Position numbers and translations under genes: made by a program. The notes under the pieces were generated by a model. It saw only the letters and a list, made by a program, of their open reading frames with translations, was not told the DNA's origin and made no database searches. This document shows, piece after piece, positions 35,091-45,891 of a stretch of 64,000 bases of DNA. Origin of the DNA: Lasiodiplodia sp. COLG20 (Eukaryota > Ascomycota > Dothideomycetes > Botryosphaeriales > Botryosphaeriaceae); assembly GCA_009801085.1 (NCBI GenBank), contig VNWV01000001.1, forward strand, positions 7,750,001-7,814,000. Direction: 5' to 3'. Numbering within the stretch: position 1 is the stretch's first letter; the number at the start of each line of letters is the position of its first letter.

Positions 35091-36262
35091 ATGGCAGAGC
35101 AGAAGCAAGCCGTCATCGCCGTCGTCGGCTCCCTCAACGTCGACCTCGTCACCCGCGTCCCGCGCGTGCCCGCCGCCGGCGAGACGCTCATCGGCCACGG
35201 CTTCGACACGGGCCACGGCGGCAAGGGCGCCAACCAAGCCGTCGCGTGCGCGCGGCTCTCGCGCACCGCCGCCCAAGCAGCAGCTTCTTCTACTAATGAC
35301 GTCGAAGTGCGCATGGTCGGCGCCGTCGGCGACGACGCGTTCGGCGGCGCGTTCCTCGAGGCGCTGCGGCGGGACGGGCTCGACGTGGAGCGCGTGCGGG
35401 TCGTGGCGGGCGAGAAGACGGGCGTGGCCGTCATCGTCGTCGAGGAGGCGACGGGCGAGAACCGCATCATGGTCAGCCCGGGAGCCAACTACCGCGTCGA
35501 GCCGCGCCCGCTGCTCGAGGTCGACACGACGCTCGCCGTGTTTCAGCTCGAGATCCCGATGGAGACGGTGCTGCTGAACATTCGCGATGCGAAGGAGAGG
35601 GGCATTGATGTGAGTGCTGGGTTCTTGACTTTTTTTTTATTTTTTAGTTCCAGAGGGTTTTGGTCGGTAGGGTGATCGGGTGCGTTGGAGTTGTTTTGCT
35701 AACTGTCTGCGTGGCGGCGAATAGGTCTTGATCAATCCAGCGCCAGCTGTGCCGCTGCCGGATGAGCTGTATCAAGGTTTGGGTCATCTCATCGTGAATG
35801 AGTCTGAAGCAGCGCTGCTGTCAGGCAAGCCGGTGGAAGAGATTACGCCGGATTCGGATCTAACGGCGGTTGCGGCCGACTTCATCCAGAGGGGTGTCAA
35901 GAACGTTATCATCACGCTCGGTGGTGCTGTAAGTTTTGTGTCGAGGCTCCACCTATGCATGCCTCATTGTGCTCATTCTGGGTTAGGGTGTATTTTATCA
36001 GACAGCGGCTCGGCAAGCAGAGAAGCTTTCGGGTAAGCTAGTCCCAGCTAAGAAGGTCAAGGTGGTTGATACAACCGCTGCGGGGGATACCTTTGTCGGG
36101 GCATATGCCGTGGCTATTGCCAGGAGCAAGTCTCAGTCTGCGACTGGGGCTTTCGATATCGACTCTGCTATCGCCTTTGCCAACAGAGCTGCCGCACTAA
36201 CGGTCCAGCGGAAGGGAGCACAGTCAGCAATCCCCTGGGTCGATGAAGTGCCAGAGGCTTGA
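35091..36262 (+). CDS. RBK1: Ribokinase (PfkB family)
   Basis: Model: join(35091..35609, 35725..35928, 35987..36262), 332 aa; both introns are phase 0. It phosphorylates D-ribose at O5 with ATP. The N-terminal substrate motif is VVGSLNVDLV with GHGGKGANQA (41-50). The C-terminal PfkB signature DTTAAGDTFVGAY contains the anion hole and the catalytic base Asp275. Length matches bacterial and yeast ribokinases. Exon 1 is markedly GC-rich and contains a short Ala/Ser insert (AAQAAASSTNDVE) relative to the family norm. The first intron is long for this window (115 nt) with a T/A-rich middle. PTS or signal sequences are absent, so the protein is probably cytosolic. Confidence 0.9.
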
Positions 36263-36963
36263 AGGATTGCATACTCCCACCTCTTTCTTGACCCTTCAGG
36301 CATTGCGCCACTGCCCCGTAGGCATATGACTCACAGCCACAATAATGTAAAACCAGTTCCCAATACTGTCTACCTCGGGACAAGCTCGGCCTAGCCTATC
36401 AATGTGCCCTTGATCATCTCGGCATAGTATTCTCCTTTAGGCGATCCCCTTGGTCTGATTTCTCATGTTTCTGATCTGGAAGAGCCGCCCGTGCAGTACC
36501 CCGGTCTTAATTTTGGTGCACTAATCCTCGACCAATCTCCCAGATGATTGCACATGCTAATTCCTCAGATACTTTGATCTCGAAAAGTGCTCAATGTCAG
36601 CTGCAGCTCACGGCAGATATCTTCTTGATTTCCGTTTGGAAGTACAGGATTGGCAGCTAATTGGACGTGGATTGCACTGGATAAGCAAGCCATTAAGGTT
36701 GTTTCAGTTGGAACGCTGATCCGGCCTATTGACCTAGGTGCCCCTCCCTAAGTAAGACAACCCCGCACTTCACCAACCAAATGCTCACATCAGCCCTCGT
36801 ATACGCTAAGCCGTGAGCATGTCCGGCGATTCGCAATCAGCCTGTTCTAAACTCCGTGCTGCCGCAACCGTTATAACGTGAAGCCACAGCACCTCGAACG
36901 ATATATCATGCTGCTCTCTAAATTGATGGATCCATCCAGCAGCACGAGACAAGTCAATTCGCC
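36263..36963. other. Intergenic gap
   Basis: 3' flank of the ribokinase gene and promoter of the flavin monooxygenase gene. No coding signal seen. Confidence 0.5.
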
Positions 36964-38832
36964 ATGGCTACCGACATGATGCCCTTCCAGACTCCCCAAG
37001 TACCGTTGAAGGATATCGGTGGCCCGTTGCCTTCGACTCCCATTCCCGAGGATGCGGACCACTCGACTATTGCCAGCCGCGCCGTTGAACGGCTAAGCAA
37101 TCTCCAACCCTCAGACATGTTGCACGACGCCATGTGGAGAGACCAGGTCGCTCTGACTGGAACAATGCGCACGTTCCATAGCTCACGTACCATCTCGCTG
37201 GCATGGAGCGAGCTCACTGCTGCCAATAGACCTCAAGGCTTTTCCATTCTCCCTGGGACTTCCCAAGTGACGCGCGTGGGGCCGACGCTGCACTGGGTCG
37301 AGGCTCTGTTTGCCTTTTCGCTGTCGCCTGAGGGCAAGAGGCAGAAAGAATGTAGCGGCATCGTCAGGGTCGTGCCAGTAGGCGACGAATGGAAGATCTG
37401 GGTCATCTGCACGCTTCTGGAAGACATACCGGACTATGGAACCAGCGAGAAGATGACTCCATTGACACCGGAGGAGAGCATCAAAGAAAGAGAAGCCAAC
37501 AGCATCTCCTCTGGGAAGGATCATTTTGATGCCGTCATCATTGGAGGAGGCCAGTGCGGATTATCGACGGCCAGCCGTCTGAAGGCTCTGGGGGTTTCTC
37601 ATGTCGTTCTGGACCGCAACGACCAAATCGGGGGCAATTGGCTTACCAGATATAAGTCATTCACCCTTCATACGTCCAAGGCGGCGAGTGACCTACCGTA
37701 CGGTGGTATTTTCAAGCCAGAAGATCCGTACTTTCTTCCCAGCACGAACATCGCCGACGGGTACAGGCGCTTCGTTGAGCGCTGGGGCCTCAACTTCTGG
37801 ACCTCCTGCGTCGCGAAGAAAGCCTCCTGGGATGCTGCAAAGGAAGAATGGACCATAGAGTTCGACTACACCCCTCCGGCAGCCTCCAATGGCGTCAACG
37901 GTAATGGGACTAGTGTCACTCGCCGCACCATATACGTCAAACACCTCATCTTCGCCATGGGCGGTGGAGGGCAGGTCCCCAAATACGCCGACATCGCCAA
38001 CCAAGACGCATTCAAGGGCGAAGTCCTACACTCGGTCAACTACACGACGGCCGACAGCTGGCGTGGCAAGCGCGGCGTCGTCATCGGCACGGCCAACTCA
38101 GCGCACGACGTGGCGACGGACATGGTCAACGCGGGGCTGGCGTCGGTGACGCTGATACAGCGGTCGCGCACGCCCGTCTTCCCCGAATCCTACTACCACG
38201 TGCTCTTCGACCCCTTCTACCACGAGGGCACCGACGTGCCGCTCATGGACCGCATCATGGAGAGCCCGCCGCTGTCGGTCACGCACAAGTTCGTCAACGT
38301 CGTCCTCAACGAGATGGCGTCCAAGATTCCCGACTACTTCGACAAGCTCGAGGCAGCTGGCTTCGCCGTCGATCGCGAGATCGACTTGGTCCATTGCTTG
38401 TACGAGCGTATGGGGGGTCATTTCTACGACATGGGCGTTGCCGACAAGATAGTCAATGGCGCCATCAAGGTCAAGCAGGGTATCGCCGAGAGCTTCACCG
38501 AGAAGGGGCTGCGGTTCACGGACGGCAGCGAGCTGGAGGCCGATGTGATTGTATACGCGACTGGATTCGTGGGGAACGTGCGGTACGCTGCGACCGAGAT
38601 CGTCGGCGAGGAGATCGGCGCGCGGTTGGATGATTTCTGGGGTGTGGACAAGGAGGGCGAATTGAGAGGCATATCCAAGCCTATGGTCGGACAGAAGAAT
38701 GTCTGGTACATGGGCGGTGATACACGGTACGCGCGATACAGCTCAAGGTATCTAGCTTTGCAGATCAAAGCAGATATCGAAGGCGAGACGTTGGATGTCT
38801 ACCGGAAGACGCCGGGGGAGTTGCCCAACTGA
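36964..38832 (+). CDS. FAD-dependent monooxygenase, FMO/YUCCA-like, with N-terminal NTF2-like region
   Basis: Single exon, 622 aa. Residues ~35-155 form an alpha/beta segment with charged strands (GTSQVTRVGPTLHWVEALFAF, GIVRVVPVGDEWKIWVI) that resembles an NTF2/SnoaL-like cone domain. The FAD Rossmann motif IIGGGQCG lies at ~192-199, followed by the acidic strand end VVLDRND and GGNWLTRYKS. The monooxygenase fingerprint FKGEVLHSVNY is at 350-360 (F-x-G-x3-H-x3-Y), and the NADPH-binding Rossmann motif VVIGTANSAHD at ~371. VYATGF closes the core. Such fungal proteins are annotated as putative flavin-containing monooxygenases; substrates are mostly unknown. It overlaps no neighbour and converges with the RNase H-like gene 132 bp away. 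Confidence 0.86.
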   Translation: MATDMMPFQTPQVPLKDIGGPLPSTPIPEDADHSTIASRAVERLSNLQPSDMLHDAMWRDQVALTGTMRTFHSSRTISLAWSELTAANRPQGFSILPGTSQVTRVGPTLHWVEALFAFSLSPEGKRQKECSGIVRVVPVGDEWKIWVICTLLEDIPDYGTSEKMTPLTPEESIKEREANSISSGKDHFDAVIIGGGQCGLSTASRLKALGVSHVVLDRNDQIGGNWLTRYKSFTLHTSKAASDLPYGGIFKPEDPYFLPSTNIADGYRRFVERWGLNFWTSCVAKKASWDAAKEEWTIEFDYTPPAASNGVNGNGTSVTRRTIYVKHLIFAMGGGGQVPKYADIANQDAFKGEVLHSVNYTTADSWRGKRGVVIGTANSAHDVATDMVNAGLASVTLIQRSRTPVFPESYYHVLFDPFYHEGTDVPLMDRIMESPPLSVTHKFVNVVLNEMASKIPDYFDKLEAAGFAVDREIDLVHCLYERMGGHFYDMGVADKIVNGAIKVKQGIAESFTEKGLRFTDGSELEADVIVYATGFVGNVRYAATEIVGEEIGARLDDFWGVDKEGELRGISKPMVGQKNVWYMGGDTRYARYSSRYLALQIKADIEGETLDVYRKTPGELPN

Positions 38833-38964
38833 TTCGGTGAGAGAAGAAAAGAACGTGTCTATTGTCGTTAATATGCCCAACCCATCCGTCCGTACCCTTT
38901 CCGTTGACCCCTATCCATGCGTAGTCCATTCTTCCTTCGTCGCTGTAGTTCAGCGGAGACCCGA

Positions 38965-40194
38965 TCAATCCAATCCTTTTCCAATCAACTTGATAGCGCC
39001 CTCATTGTCCTCCTTCCCCACCAGCAGAAACATGACCTCGACGCCAACCCATTCCAACCACGTGATTCTCCTATCCAAATACCATAGCAAATCCACATTT
39101 GCCACAACCTTCCCCCTGCTATTCATCCACCCGTTCGCTTTCCATTTGGCCAATCCCTCAACCGCTGCGCGCACCAAGTACTTCGAATGCGTCTTGAGCA
39201 CGAGCTGCGACAGCGCGCCGTCCTCGTCGTCATCCTCCATCTCTCTTTCCTCCTCCTCGTCCCTATCCTCTTCGTCTTCTCCGTACCGCAGCCCCATACC
39301 ATTTCCATGCTTCTGCTGCTTCTTCTTCTCCACGCCGGCAACATACCAATCCCTAGTCCCGGGCATCCCCATAGCCGCCCCACCACCACCACCACGCTTC
39401 CGCTGCTGCTGCCGCCGCCTCCGCCTCGCCTCCTCCTCCAACGCGCGCACGACTTCCGCCACGCGCTCCAGCGCCCGTATCCCCGCCAGCAGCTCCACCC
39501 GCTGCCGCGTCACCTCGCCAAAGCTGCTACCACCATTGACATGGCCTCCGCTGCCACCGCCCCCTTTACCATCTCCATCCCCCCGGTCATCACCACCATT
39601 CCCACCACCACCACCACCACCAAGGTCACTCCCCCCGGGATACTCCTCATCCAACCTCACCACCTTATTCAGCGGCGACCCCTCGGCGAACCACACGGCC
39701 GCCGCCGCCATCGGCGCACCCCTAGTAGAACGGTAGTACGACCCGTGCACCGAGACGAGGATGGCGTCGGTGTGCAGCGCCGGCGCCGCGCACGCCGGGT
39801 CCGGGCAGCGCTCGTGCGGGCAGGGCAGGTGCGTGAAGGCGTGGCCCGCGTGCAGGGCCTCGAGGTCGGTGAGGGTGCAAATTGCTGCCCCTGGAGACGG
39901 TGCGTGCGGCGGCGAGGACGAGGGGGGCGAGGATGAGGAAAGGGAGGGGGGAGATGCGGAAAGGATGCCGCCCCCGCCGCCGATGTCGTCGGTGAGGAGG
40001 AAGGATTTGGGTTGAGGAGGAGTGGTGGAGGGGGTGGGGGTTAGGGTGGTCGAGGAGGCGGCGCTGGAGCAGACGGAGATGGAGGGCGAGGAAGTCGAGA
40101 GCGTCGGGTAGGACTTGAGAGCGAGCGTGGGATAGGGGTCGTAGAGGCGGGTCGAGGACCAGTCGGTGCAGGTTTTGTGGGCGTGGTGGACCAT
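38965..40194 (-). CDS. RNase H-fold protein A with destroyed active site
   Basis: Single exon, 409 aa. The C-terminal part follows the RNase H1 pattern: ILVSVHGSYYRSTRG, RQRVELLAGIRALE, LVLKTHSKYLVRAAVEGLAKW, KANGWMNSRGKVVANVDL. The usual catalytic acids are changed: first Asp is His150, Glu234 is kept, third-position Asp is His336, and the C-terminal N-x2-AD is NEGAI. It should therefore lack metal-dependent nuclease activity. The N-terminal 110 residues are Ser/Pro/Thr low complexity, and a poly-Gly/Asp insert (~187-225, encoded by ACC repeats near 39596-39632) plus an Arg/Gln-rich and an acidic insert break the fold. It may be a degenerating gene or a non-catalytic nucleic-acid binder. Paralogue of protein B at 41251. 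Confidence 0.75.
   Translation of the reverse strand: MVHHAHKTCTDWSSTRLYDPYPTLALKSYPTLSTSSPSISVCSSAASSTTLTPTPSTTPPQPKSFLLTDDIGGGGGILSASPPSLSSSSPPSSSPPHAPSPGAAICTLTDLEALHAGHAFTHLPCPHERCPDPACAAPALHTDAILVSVHGSYYRSTRGAPMAAAAVWFAEGSPLNKVVRLDEEYPGGSDLGGGGGGGNGGDDRGDGDGKGGGGSGGHVNGGSSFGEVTRQRVELLAGIRALERVAEVVRALEEEARRRRRQQQRKRGGGGGAAMGMPGTRDWYVAGVEKKKQQKHGNGMGLRYGEDEEDRDEEEEREMEDDDEDGALSQLVLKTHSKYLVRAAVEGLAKWKANGWMNSRGKVVANVDLLWYLDRRITWLEWVGVEVMFLLVGKEDNEGAIKLIGKGLD
39596..39632. repeat. Imperfect (CCA)n microsatellite in coding sequence
   Basis: A run of CCA/ACC triplets that encodes part of the poly-Gly stretch of RNase H-fold protein A on the minus strand. It is likely to vary in length between isolates. 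Confidence 0.7.
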
Positions 40195-41250
40195 ATTCTC
40201 GTTCCTTTGGTGCTTTTGGATTTCGGGTATGTGTATGCAGGCAATGGGTGGCTTGGTGGAAATGTTAGCATTATGGGTCGAAGGCCGTCGAGGGCAGCAA
40301 GTACCTTGAAGAATAGTTCGTCTGTACTATTAAAGAAGGAACGGTGGCAAATTTCTCAGGAAAAGCCCTTGTCCAGTGGATAGCGAGTGTTCAGAAGGTC
40401 GTTGATCTAGACTCAAGAGCGTCGAAACACTTGTCAAACACGGTAACGATCGAGAAGAGCGATTGACGGGGTAGCGAAGAATCAGCTGAAGGAACGGCCG
40501 GCAGGGCTACATCTCGCATTTTTAACTCGTCCGATCCACTGTGCGGTCAAAACCCGCTCCCTATCCTCAGACCGCAACACTGCAGCCACGGCGGGTCGGA
40601 CCTCTCGGACCGTGGAGAAAGGACGCTTTGTGAACAGGCGGCATTGTGCGTTGAGCGCACGAGGCAAGATGGACACGTGTGAAGACATTGGTGGATCCCG
40701 CACAGACATCCGCGAGCCGGCGTTGTGGGGAAAGTCTCGCTGCGATGGAGGAGCACGCAAAAATGTGCGGGCCTCTCGTGAGGTCTCGATCCTCAATTCC
40801 ACAAAGCGCAGAAGATCCGGAGATCAACCTACGAAATTAGTTCTTCACAGTGGGACCATCTTTCAGCAAACACTTCTCGTCAATGGCCTGCTATGAAGCC
40901 TAGTACATTTGGCTGCTGGCAAGGATACCTGGGGCTGAAACAAGAGCTGAAGCTCGTGCCGAAATCCAGCAATGTTCTGAGTCGTGCTGAGCCTCCGTAC
41001 AGTAATGTCAGTGGATACTGAACATCCCACAATTATTTCCCGCAATTTTCGACCAACGCCGTCCCGAAATACTCCGGCCGCTGTGGCAAATTGAGGGCAG
41101 CACTTTTGTTGCCACTTCTGTTGTATGCATGCTTGCTTGACCGTGCCGTGAAAATTGACTCTTTTTTCGCAACGACATATTCGAAGGTATGCTGGAAACT
41201 AAAGCTGCCTTGGTTATTCTTGATGTGGTAGGAGCCGAATCGAAGCGTAT
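40195..41250. other. Intergenic gap between the two RNase H-fold genes
   Basis: About 1.06 kb without a convincing gene. It holds the promoter of protein A and the 3' flank of protein B, both on the minus strand. Confidence 0.5.
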
Positions 41251-41961
41251 TTAGCGGCACTCCCAACGGATGCCATTGAAGGCGCTGTTGGCGAACTCGC
41301 TGACTTCAGCATTCAGCTCTCGACGAACCTGGAGGAACTTGACTGTTATGCCATCTTCCTTGAGTTCTTTGACGAGATCATCCAAGCGCTGAAAAAGATC
41401 CGCGTTGGCGAGAGGCAAACCCTTCGTGTTGAGCCATCCATTGCTTTTCCAAATGTTGATCCGCTCAGTGATTCCCTTCGCCAGATATTCGGAATCAGTC
41501 TTGATGACCACCAGTTCCAAGTCATCCAGGGCTTCTAGGTCGGCCATCTCGGGACCATAGAGAAGGTCTTCAACGATTTCCAGAGCCTTGATTCCAGCGT
41601 AAAGTTGAGCACGCTGGTTGGTATGCTTCACCTCTCCTCCGAGGTATATGGCCGTTTGATTAAAAGGCGATTCACTCCTGAAGAAGACACCAGTAGCGGC
41701 ATGGGCAGCAAGCGTTCCGCTGCGACGGCAAGCACCGTCTACCGAGATCATGAGAGAGTTTTCCAGGCTGTGCAGCCGGCCGCATTGACATCCAGGGTCA
41801 TAGGGAACCTTCAAGTATGGCTGGTTCCGCGGCTGTGACTCAAGTGAAACTGTGAATGCTTCGAGTGTCTGAATACTGCTGCTCAGCGTAAATAGGCGTT
41901 GCGAGCTCTGGTCATCTTTGAATGTGAGGCTGCAAGTGTTCGGACCACGATCGACTGCCAT
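41251..41961 (-). CDS. RNase H-fold protein B with partly altered active site
   Basis: Single exon, 236 aa from the ATG at 41961 (MAVDRGPN). RNase H pattern: LMISVDGACRRSG (Asp75 present), TNQRAQLYAGIKALE (catalytic Glu replaced by Gln119), VVIKTDSEYLAKGITERINIW (Asp156 present), KSNGWLNTKGLPLANADL. The terminal motif is LNAEVSEFANSA rather than N-x2-AD-x-LA, and no catalytic His-containing loop is obvious. An N-terminal ~60-residue extension contains a C-x-C pair (CQCG). Closely similar to protein A upstream on the same strand, especially in the K-x-NGW--GK---N-DL block, so the two are tandem duplicates. Activity is doubtful because Glu48-equivalent mutants of RNase H lose most activity. Confidence 0.8.
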   Translation of the reverse strand: MAVDRGPNTCSLTFKDDQSSQRLFTLSSSIQTLEAFTVSLESQPRNQPYLKVPYDPGCQCGRLHSLENSLMISVDGACRRSGTLAAHAATGVFFRSESPFNQTAIYLGGEVKHTNQRAQLYAGIKALEIVEDLLYGPEMADLEALDDLELVVIKTDSEYLAKGITERINIWKSNGWLNTKGLPLANADLFQRLDDLVKELKEDGITVKFLQVRRELNAEVSEFANSAFNGIRWECR

Positions 41962-42451
41962 GGTGCTGAGATGTGACAAAGGCTGGGGCCCAGCAACAGT
42001 GACGGCGAGATCACACTGGTCGTAGATTGTTGGTGGTGAGTTGTGAAGAGTAGAAGAAGCTCATCTCCGGACGAACTTGACGAAGTGTCGCTGCCGCTTC
42101 TACGATCCCCTCGGGAAAGTGCGAACGGATGGCGTGAGGAGGAAAGGGCAGCCAGCTGCACGCGGCCCAGGGACCAATCATCGAAGCCAGAGATAACCCC
42201 TCCCAAGAGAAGGAAGGGACGACGGAATTGGCGGCAGCTGTCATGCTCGGCATTCCGCTGGCTTCCCAATGGGTCGCGACTCCGCGACTTGAAACAGCGG
42301 ACGGCAATAGTACTCGTCATGAAGATTGATCGAAGGCATAAAGGCTCGCGGAAGGCACCTTTGCTCGCTGTTCTTTTTTTTTTTTTTTTTTTTTTTTGCG
42401 TTTCAAGCTTGCGCGGAGACCTCTACCATTTGCAAATACTTCCACGCAGAA
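41962..42451. other. Intergenic gap with T24 tract
   Basis: Promoter of RNase H-fold protein B and 3' flank of the oxygenase gene. A 24-nt T run at 42374-42397 lies 55-78 bp beyond the oxygenase stop, so it reads as an A tract in the sense direction of that gene. Confidence 0.6.
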
Positions 42452-45400
42452 TCAATCCTCAGTAAGATCCAGAACCTCCACTTCCGTAGTCTTCTGTTTG
42501 ACTTCTCTCCTCATCTCCTCAGTATTCCTGAGCGGCGTCAAATCGACACTTTCCATCTCTGCAGCCTTGCGCTTGACTGCCTCTCTCGACCCAGGTGTAT
42601 TCCTCAGCGGTGTCGACGTCGGCCCACGCGCATTGCTGGGCCCCGTAGTTGCAGGCGCGCGCTGGGCATTTCCAGACTGTGACGCCAAGGGCTGCGTACT
42701 GTGGGCTGCAGAGGAAGTACCCTGTGCCAGCGGTGGACCCAAAGGTGGTCTTGTCCCAGAAGGTCCCGCCACCGCCGCCCTCGATGCAGGCCCAGTGGGC
42801 GCCGCCTTCGCTCTCTTCGCGTACTTCTTCGACATGATGATCGAATACTCATCACCCAAAAGCTGCGGTAGATCAACAAGCTTGCCCAATTCTCTCATTT
42901 TCTCATCGAAGACGGCGGCGCGTTTCGTCCAGCGCTCTATCCTTTGCGCGTTATTGTCCACTGTCTTCGTCACCACCATGGTGTACGGATCGCGTCGATG
43001 GTTCGTGCGGTGGTCGCAGGTCGTGTTGTTCAGCTTCTGGTGAATATGGTAGCGTTCCTTCTTGTTTCCTCTGAAGCGCCATACACGCTCAGTCGGGTCG
43101 CGAAGGAAATCGTTCAATTCCTGGCAGTCCGAACAATAGCAGCTCACCCCAGCCATGGCCCAGTCGGACTCTCTTCTGGGCTCTTTGCGGACATAGCGCA
43201 AAAGGTACTGTTTGATGGTTGTTTGGAAGAGAGAGCGGAAAGGCGGGCTCATGGGATCCGCTGGGCCATGCCAACGTGGCTTCATAAGCCCCTCGAGAAA
43301 TTCTGAGAATATGAGATCCAAATCCAAAACATTCATCCGGGATATCTCAGCCTCGGTCTTCTGTGCGAGAGTGCTAAGTTCGCCATGGAAACCGACATCG
43401 CGGAGGTGTAGTAGAAATTCAGCCAACATATCGCCATCGACTGGCGGAAGCCTTTCATCTTTCTTCAGGTAAGCTGCCTTTAGGGTGATCGTTTGAGCAT
43501 CCATAGAGAGACTGAACCCGTGCAAAATGGAGCCGAGTACAGTCTTGAAGGTTCCAGGATCCGCGATCGCAGCTCTGCGGGATGGGTTCACGCTAAAGAA
43601 TATCAAGAATCGGATCAGTGCCGCAGTATTGGTCGAGTTGTTCTGAAGCAGCTGAAGGATTCTATGCACATTAGCGAGTTGGCAGAACCACCACATGCTG
43701 CACTTACCTTTCATGTCTGCCACTGGTATTTTTCTCGTGTTTCCAAATCAAGGCAAGTGCAGCGGAATCTTCCAACCAAACCTTTGACGCATTTTGAAGA
43801 ACGCGTGTCAGCTTCTCCTCTTTCCAAGCCTCAAAATTTTGATCTTCCTGCAGTAACACTAGTTTTTCTTTATCTTCCACACCAATGGCACAGTCTTTCA
43901 GGGCCACTAGATATTCCCACCAAGAGCTGATGACGCATGCTCGTGGAAGCGCTTGATCGAGACTATACATATTAATCAGTGTGGAGCACAGATACGATTG
44001 GATGGCAGAATACGTACCCTTTACGAAGCAGTTGAAAGCTACCTGTCCACAGCCATCGGGAGACAGACTGTAGATCATCGGGTGGCAATTCGGTGCGGAC
44101 CAAGGCAGTTGCGTGGTTGGATAAGAAGATATCCTTCATAGATCCGGCAGCCGACACGATGGCCCCGAGAAGCTCATCACGCTTCTTGGTTCTGGGTTGA
44201 GCCTTCCTGTCGATGTTCTGCTGCACACTCAAAGCATAGTGGCAGACTTGGACCAGGCTATCGCGACGCTCGAATTCGGAGGAATTCATTCGCTGCTGTC
44301 CCTCCAAATACTTTATGGTTCCTCGGAGCCTTTGCTCTTCGGTTGGTTTTCCCCATTGACCATTTAAGGGAGAACCCCCCACGAATTGGCCTAAGAGAAA
44401 TATGCCAACATGGTCTCGAGGCACGATAACCAAGGCCTGAAGTTGTCAGCAAAGAAATCCAACTCTCCCAGATATCGTTATTCCTTACCACCCTTCTGTA
44501 CCAATGGGTAGCAGTGCATCCGGCATTCCCTGTATAGCCTTCGTAATCTTCGTCGTCAGGCCCGTCCTCCTCGAATGAATTCTCCTGGATGATGTCATGC
44601 ATATCGATTTCGACATCAGTGGCTACCTCGGTGCCGAAGCGATCAACTACACGCGTCAACTTCACTAAGCTGTCAAACTCGTCGTCAATAACATGGTGGC
44701 TTTTCTCCCTTTCCGGGGCATCCCAGTCCTCATATTTGCTGTAGCCATATTTGTTGTAGCCATATTCGTTGTCATCACTTTCGTTTGGTTCCGCTGCCCC
44801 CATCCGCATGTGCTCAAAGCTGGCAAGGAACATCTCGAGGCCAAGTGAATCGCAAGTTTCTTGGAACATGATAGCAATTTTGCGATCGTGACTCTTCAAA
44901 GAGTCCAGTCGCAAACTCGCGTCGGTATATTGGTGATTCAGGAGGTAAACGACTCTGCTCCGATACGATGGGTCCAACATATACTCGGTTTTCCAGGCCT
45001 TCAGATTGTTTCGGAGGGTTGCACGGTCCCTCAAGGTTGTGGCAGCCGAGAGAGATCTGGGCGGCCCATCTGCTATGAGGTTGTATGTCAAGACCCAGCG
45101 GAATCCAGAAATCACTTCTTTAACTTCGTGTTCAACATCGGAATACCTGGCACGAGAGGTCAGCGAGCGTGCAGTATGTGGTTGATAGGTCGTGACTGCC
45201 TACCAAGCGATGCAAGACGGCATGCAGTCTGAACTTGTCAGTATCTTGGTGTTCTTTGCATGGCTTGCATGGACATCGCCTCCTTCGTGCGGCGAGGGAA
45301 GGCAAATGACGAGCGTGCCGAACATGCCCGGAGTTTTCTCAGTGCTGATGCTTGTCAGTTATCAATCGATACGAGTGCATCTCCCACATACTCTCTGTGA

Positions 45401-45891
45401 ACTTTGAACATGGCGCCTTTCTCATACAAGAGCATTTTGTAGAGCTCTCCGCGGAAAGCGCCGAATACTCCAAGCTCGTGTTTAACGGCGGCGAGCACCC
45501 TGGGCATCAAGTCCTTGTTCCATCTCGGCTCCGTTATGGAGAACTTTGCCGGGTTGAGCTCCCACGTATTCCTGACCGATGTATCAATAACTGTCTCTTC
45601 GCCTCGACCAAAAGGTGCTTGATGACAGGCTTGTGCTATCGCTCGTGCAATTTCCGGGTTCAAAGGCAATTGGATGGGGCCTACACCCTCTACGGTGATC
45701 TTTGGATCTACGAATGCCGATCTCAAGTCCAGGGAGCAAGCGAAAGAGCCATGCGGGTTGATGTTGCGCAGCAACACGTCGAGATTATCATTGATATCAT
45801 CGGGGTCGATTCCGTAAGAGCTGGACTCATCCGAGTCGGATGCCTTGTCGTCGTTCTCTGAAGCGCTTCCAAGGTCGACTATGTCAACCAT
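42452..45891 (-). CDS. Large 2OG-Fe(II) oxygenase-domain protein with C-terminal Cys/His module
   Basis: Model: complement(join(42452..43661, 43708..43962, 44018..44436, 44489..45146, 45204..45344, 45392..45891)), 1060 aa. The N-terminal third is a prolyl-4-hydroxylase-like 2OG oxygenase: iron ligands H165 and D167 (KVHRDTEK), then FGTLVICLPS, distal His220 (YSDVEHEV) and Arg230 (SGFRWVLTYNL) for 2-oxoglutarate. The HRD motif exists only after the first intron is removed. An acidic region with NEYGYNKYGYSKYED repeats follows, then a helical region and a Cys/His module (C-Y-C-SD-C, HIHQ, C-DHRT) before VVTK. The N-terminus (VDIVDLGS plus acids) and the last residues (VEVLDLTED) resemble SUMO-interacting motifs. 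The substrate is unknown. A shortened paralogue lies at 61134-63734. Confidence 0.8.

Noticed and set aside
35006..35488. Minus-strand frame opposite ribokinase exon 1
   Set aside because: GC-rich third positions of the ribokinase exon leave few stops on the other strand; the ribokinase motifs decide the coding strand.
38795..39736. Plus-strand 313-codon Ser/Pro-rich frame
   Set aside because: Antisense to RNase H-fold protein A, whose poly-Gly and acidic runs create long open shadows. No domain is visible.
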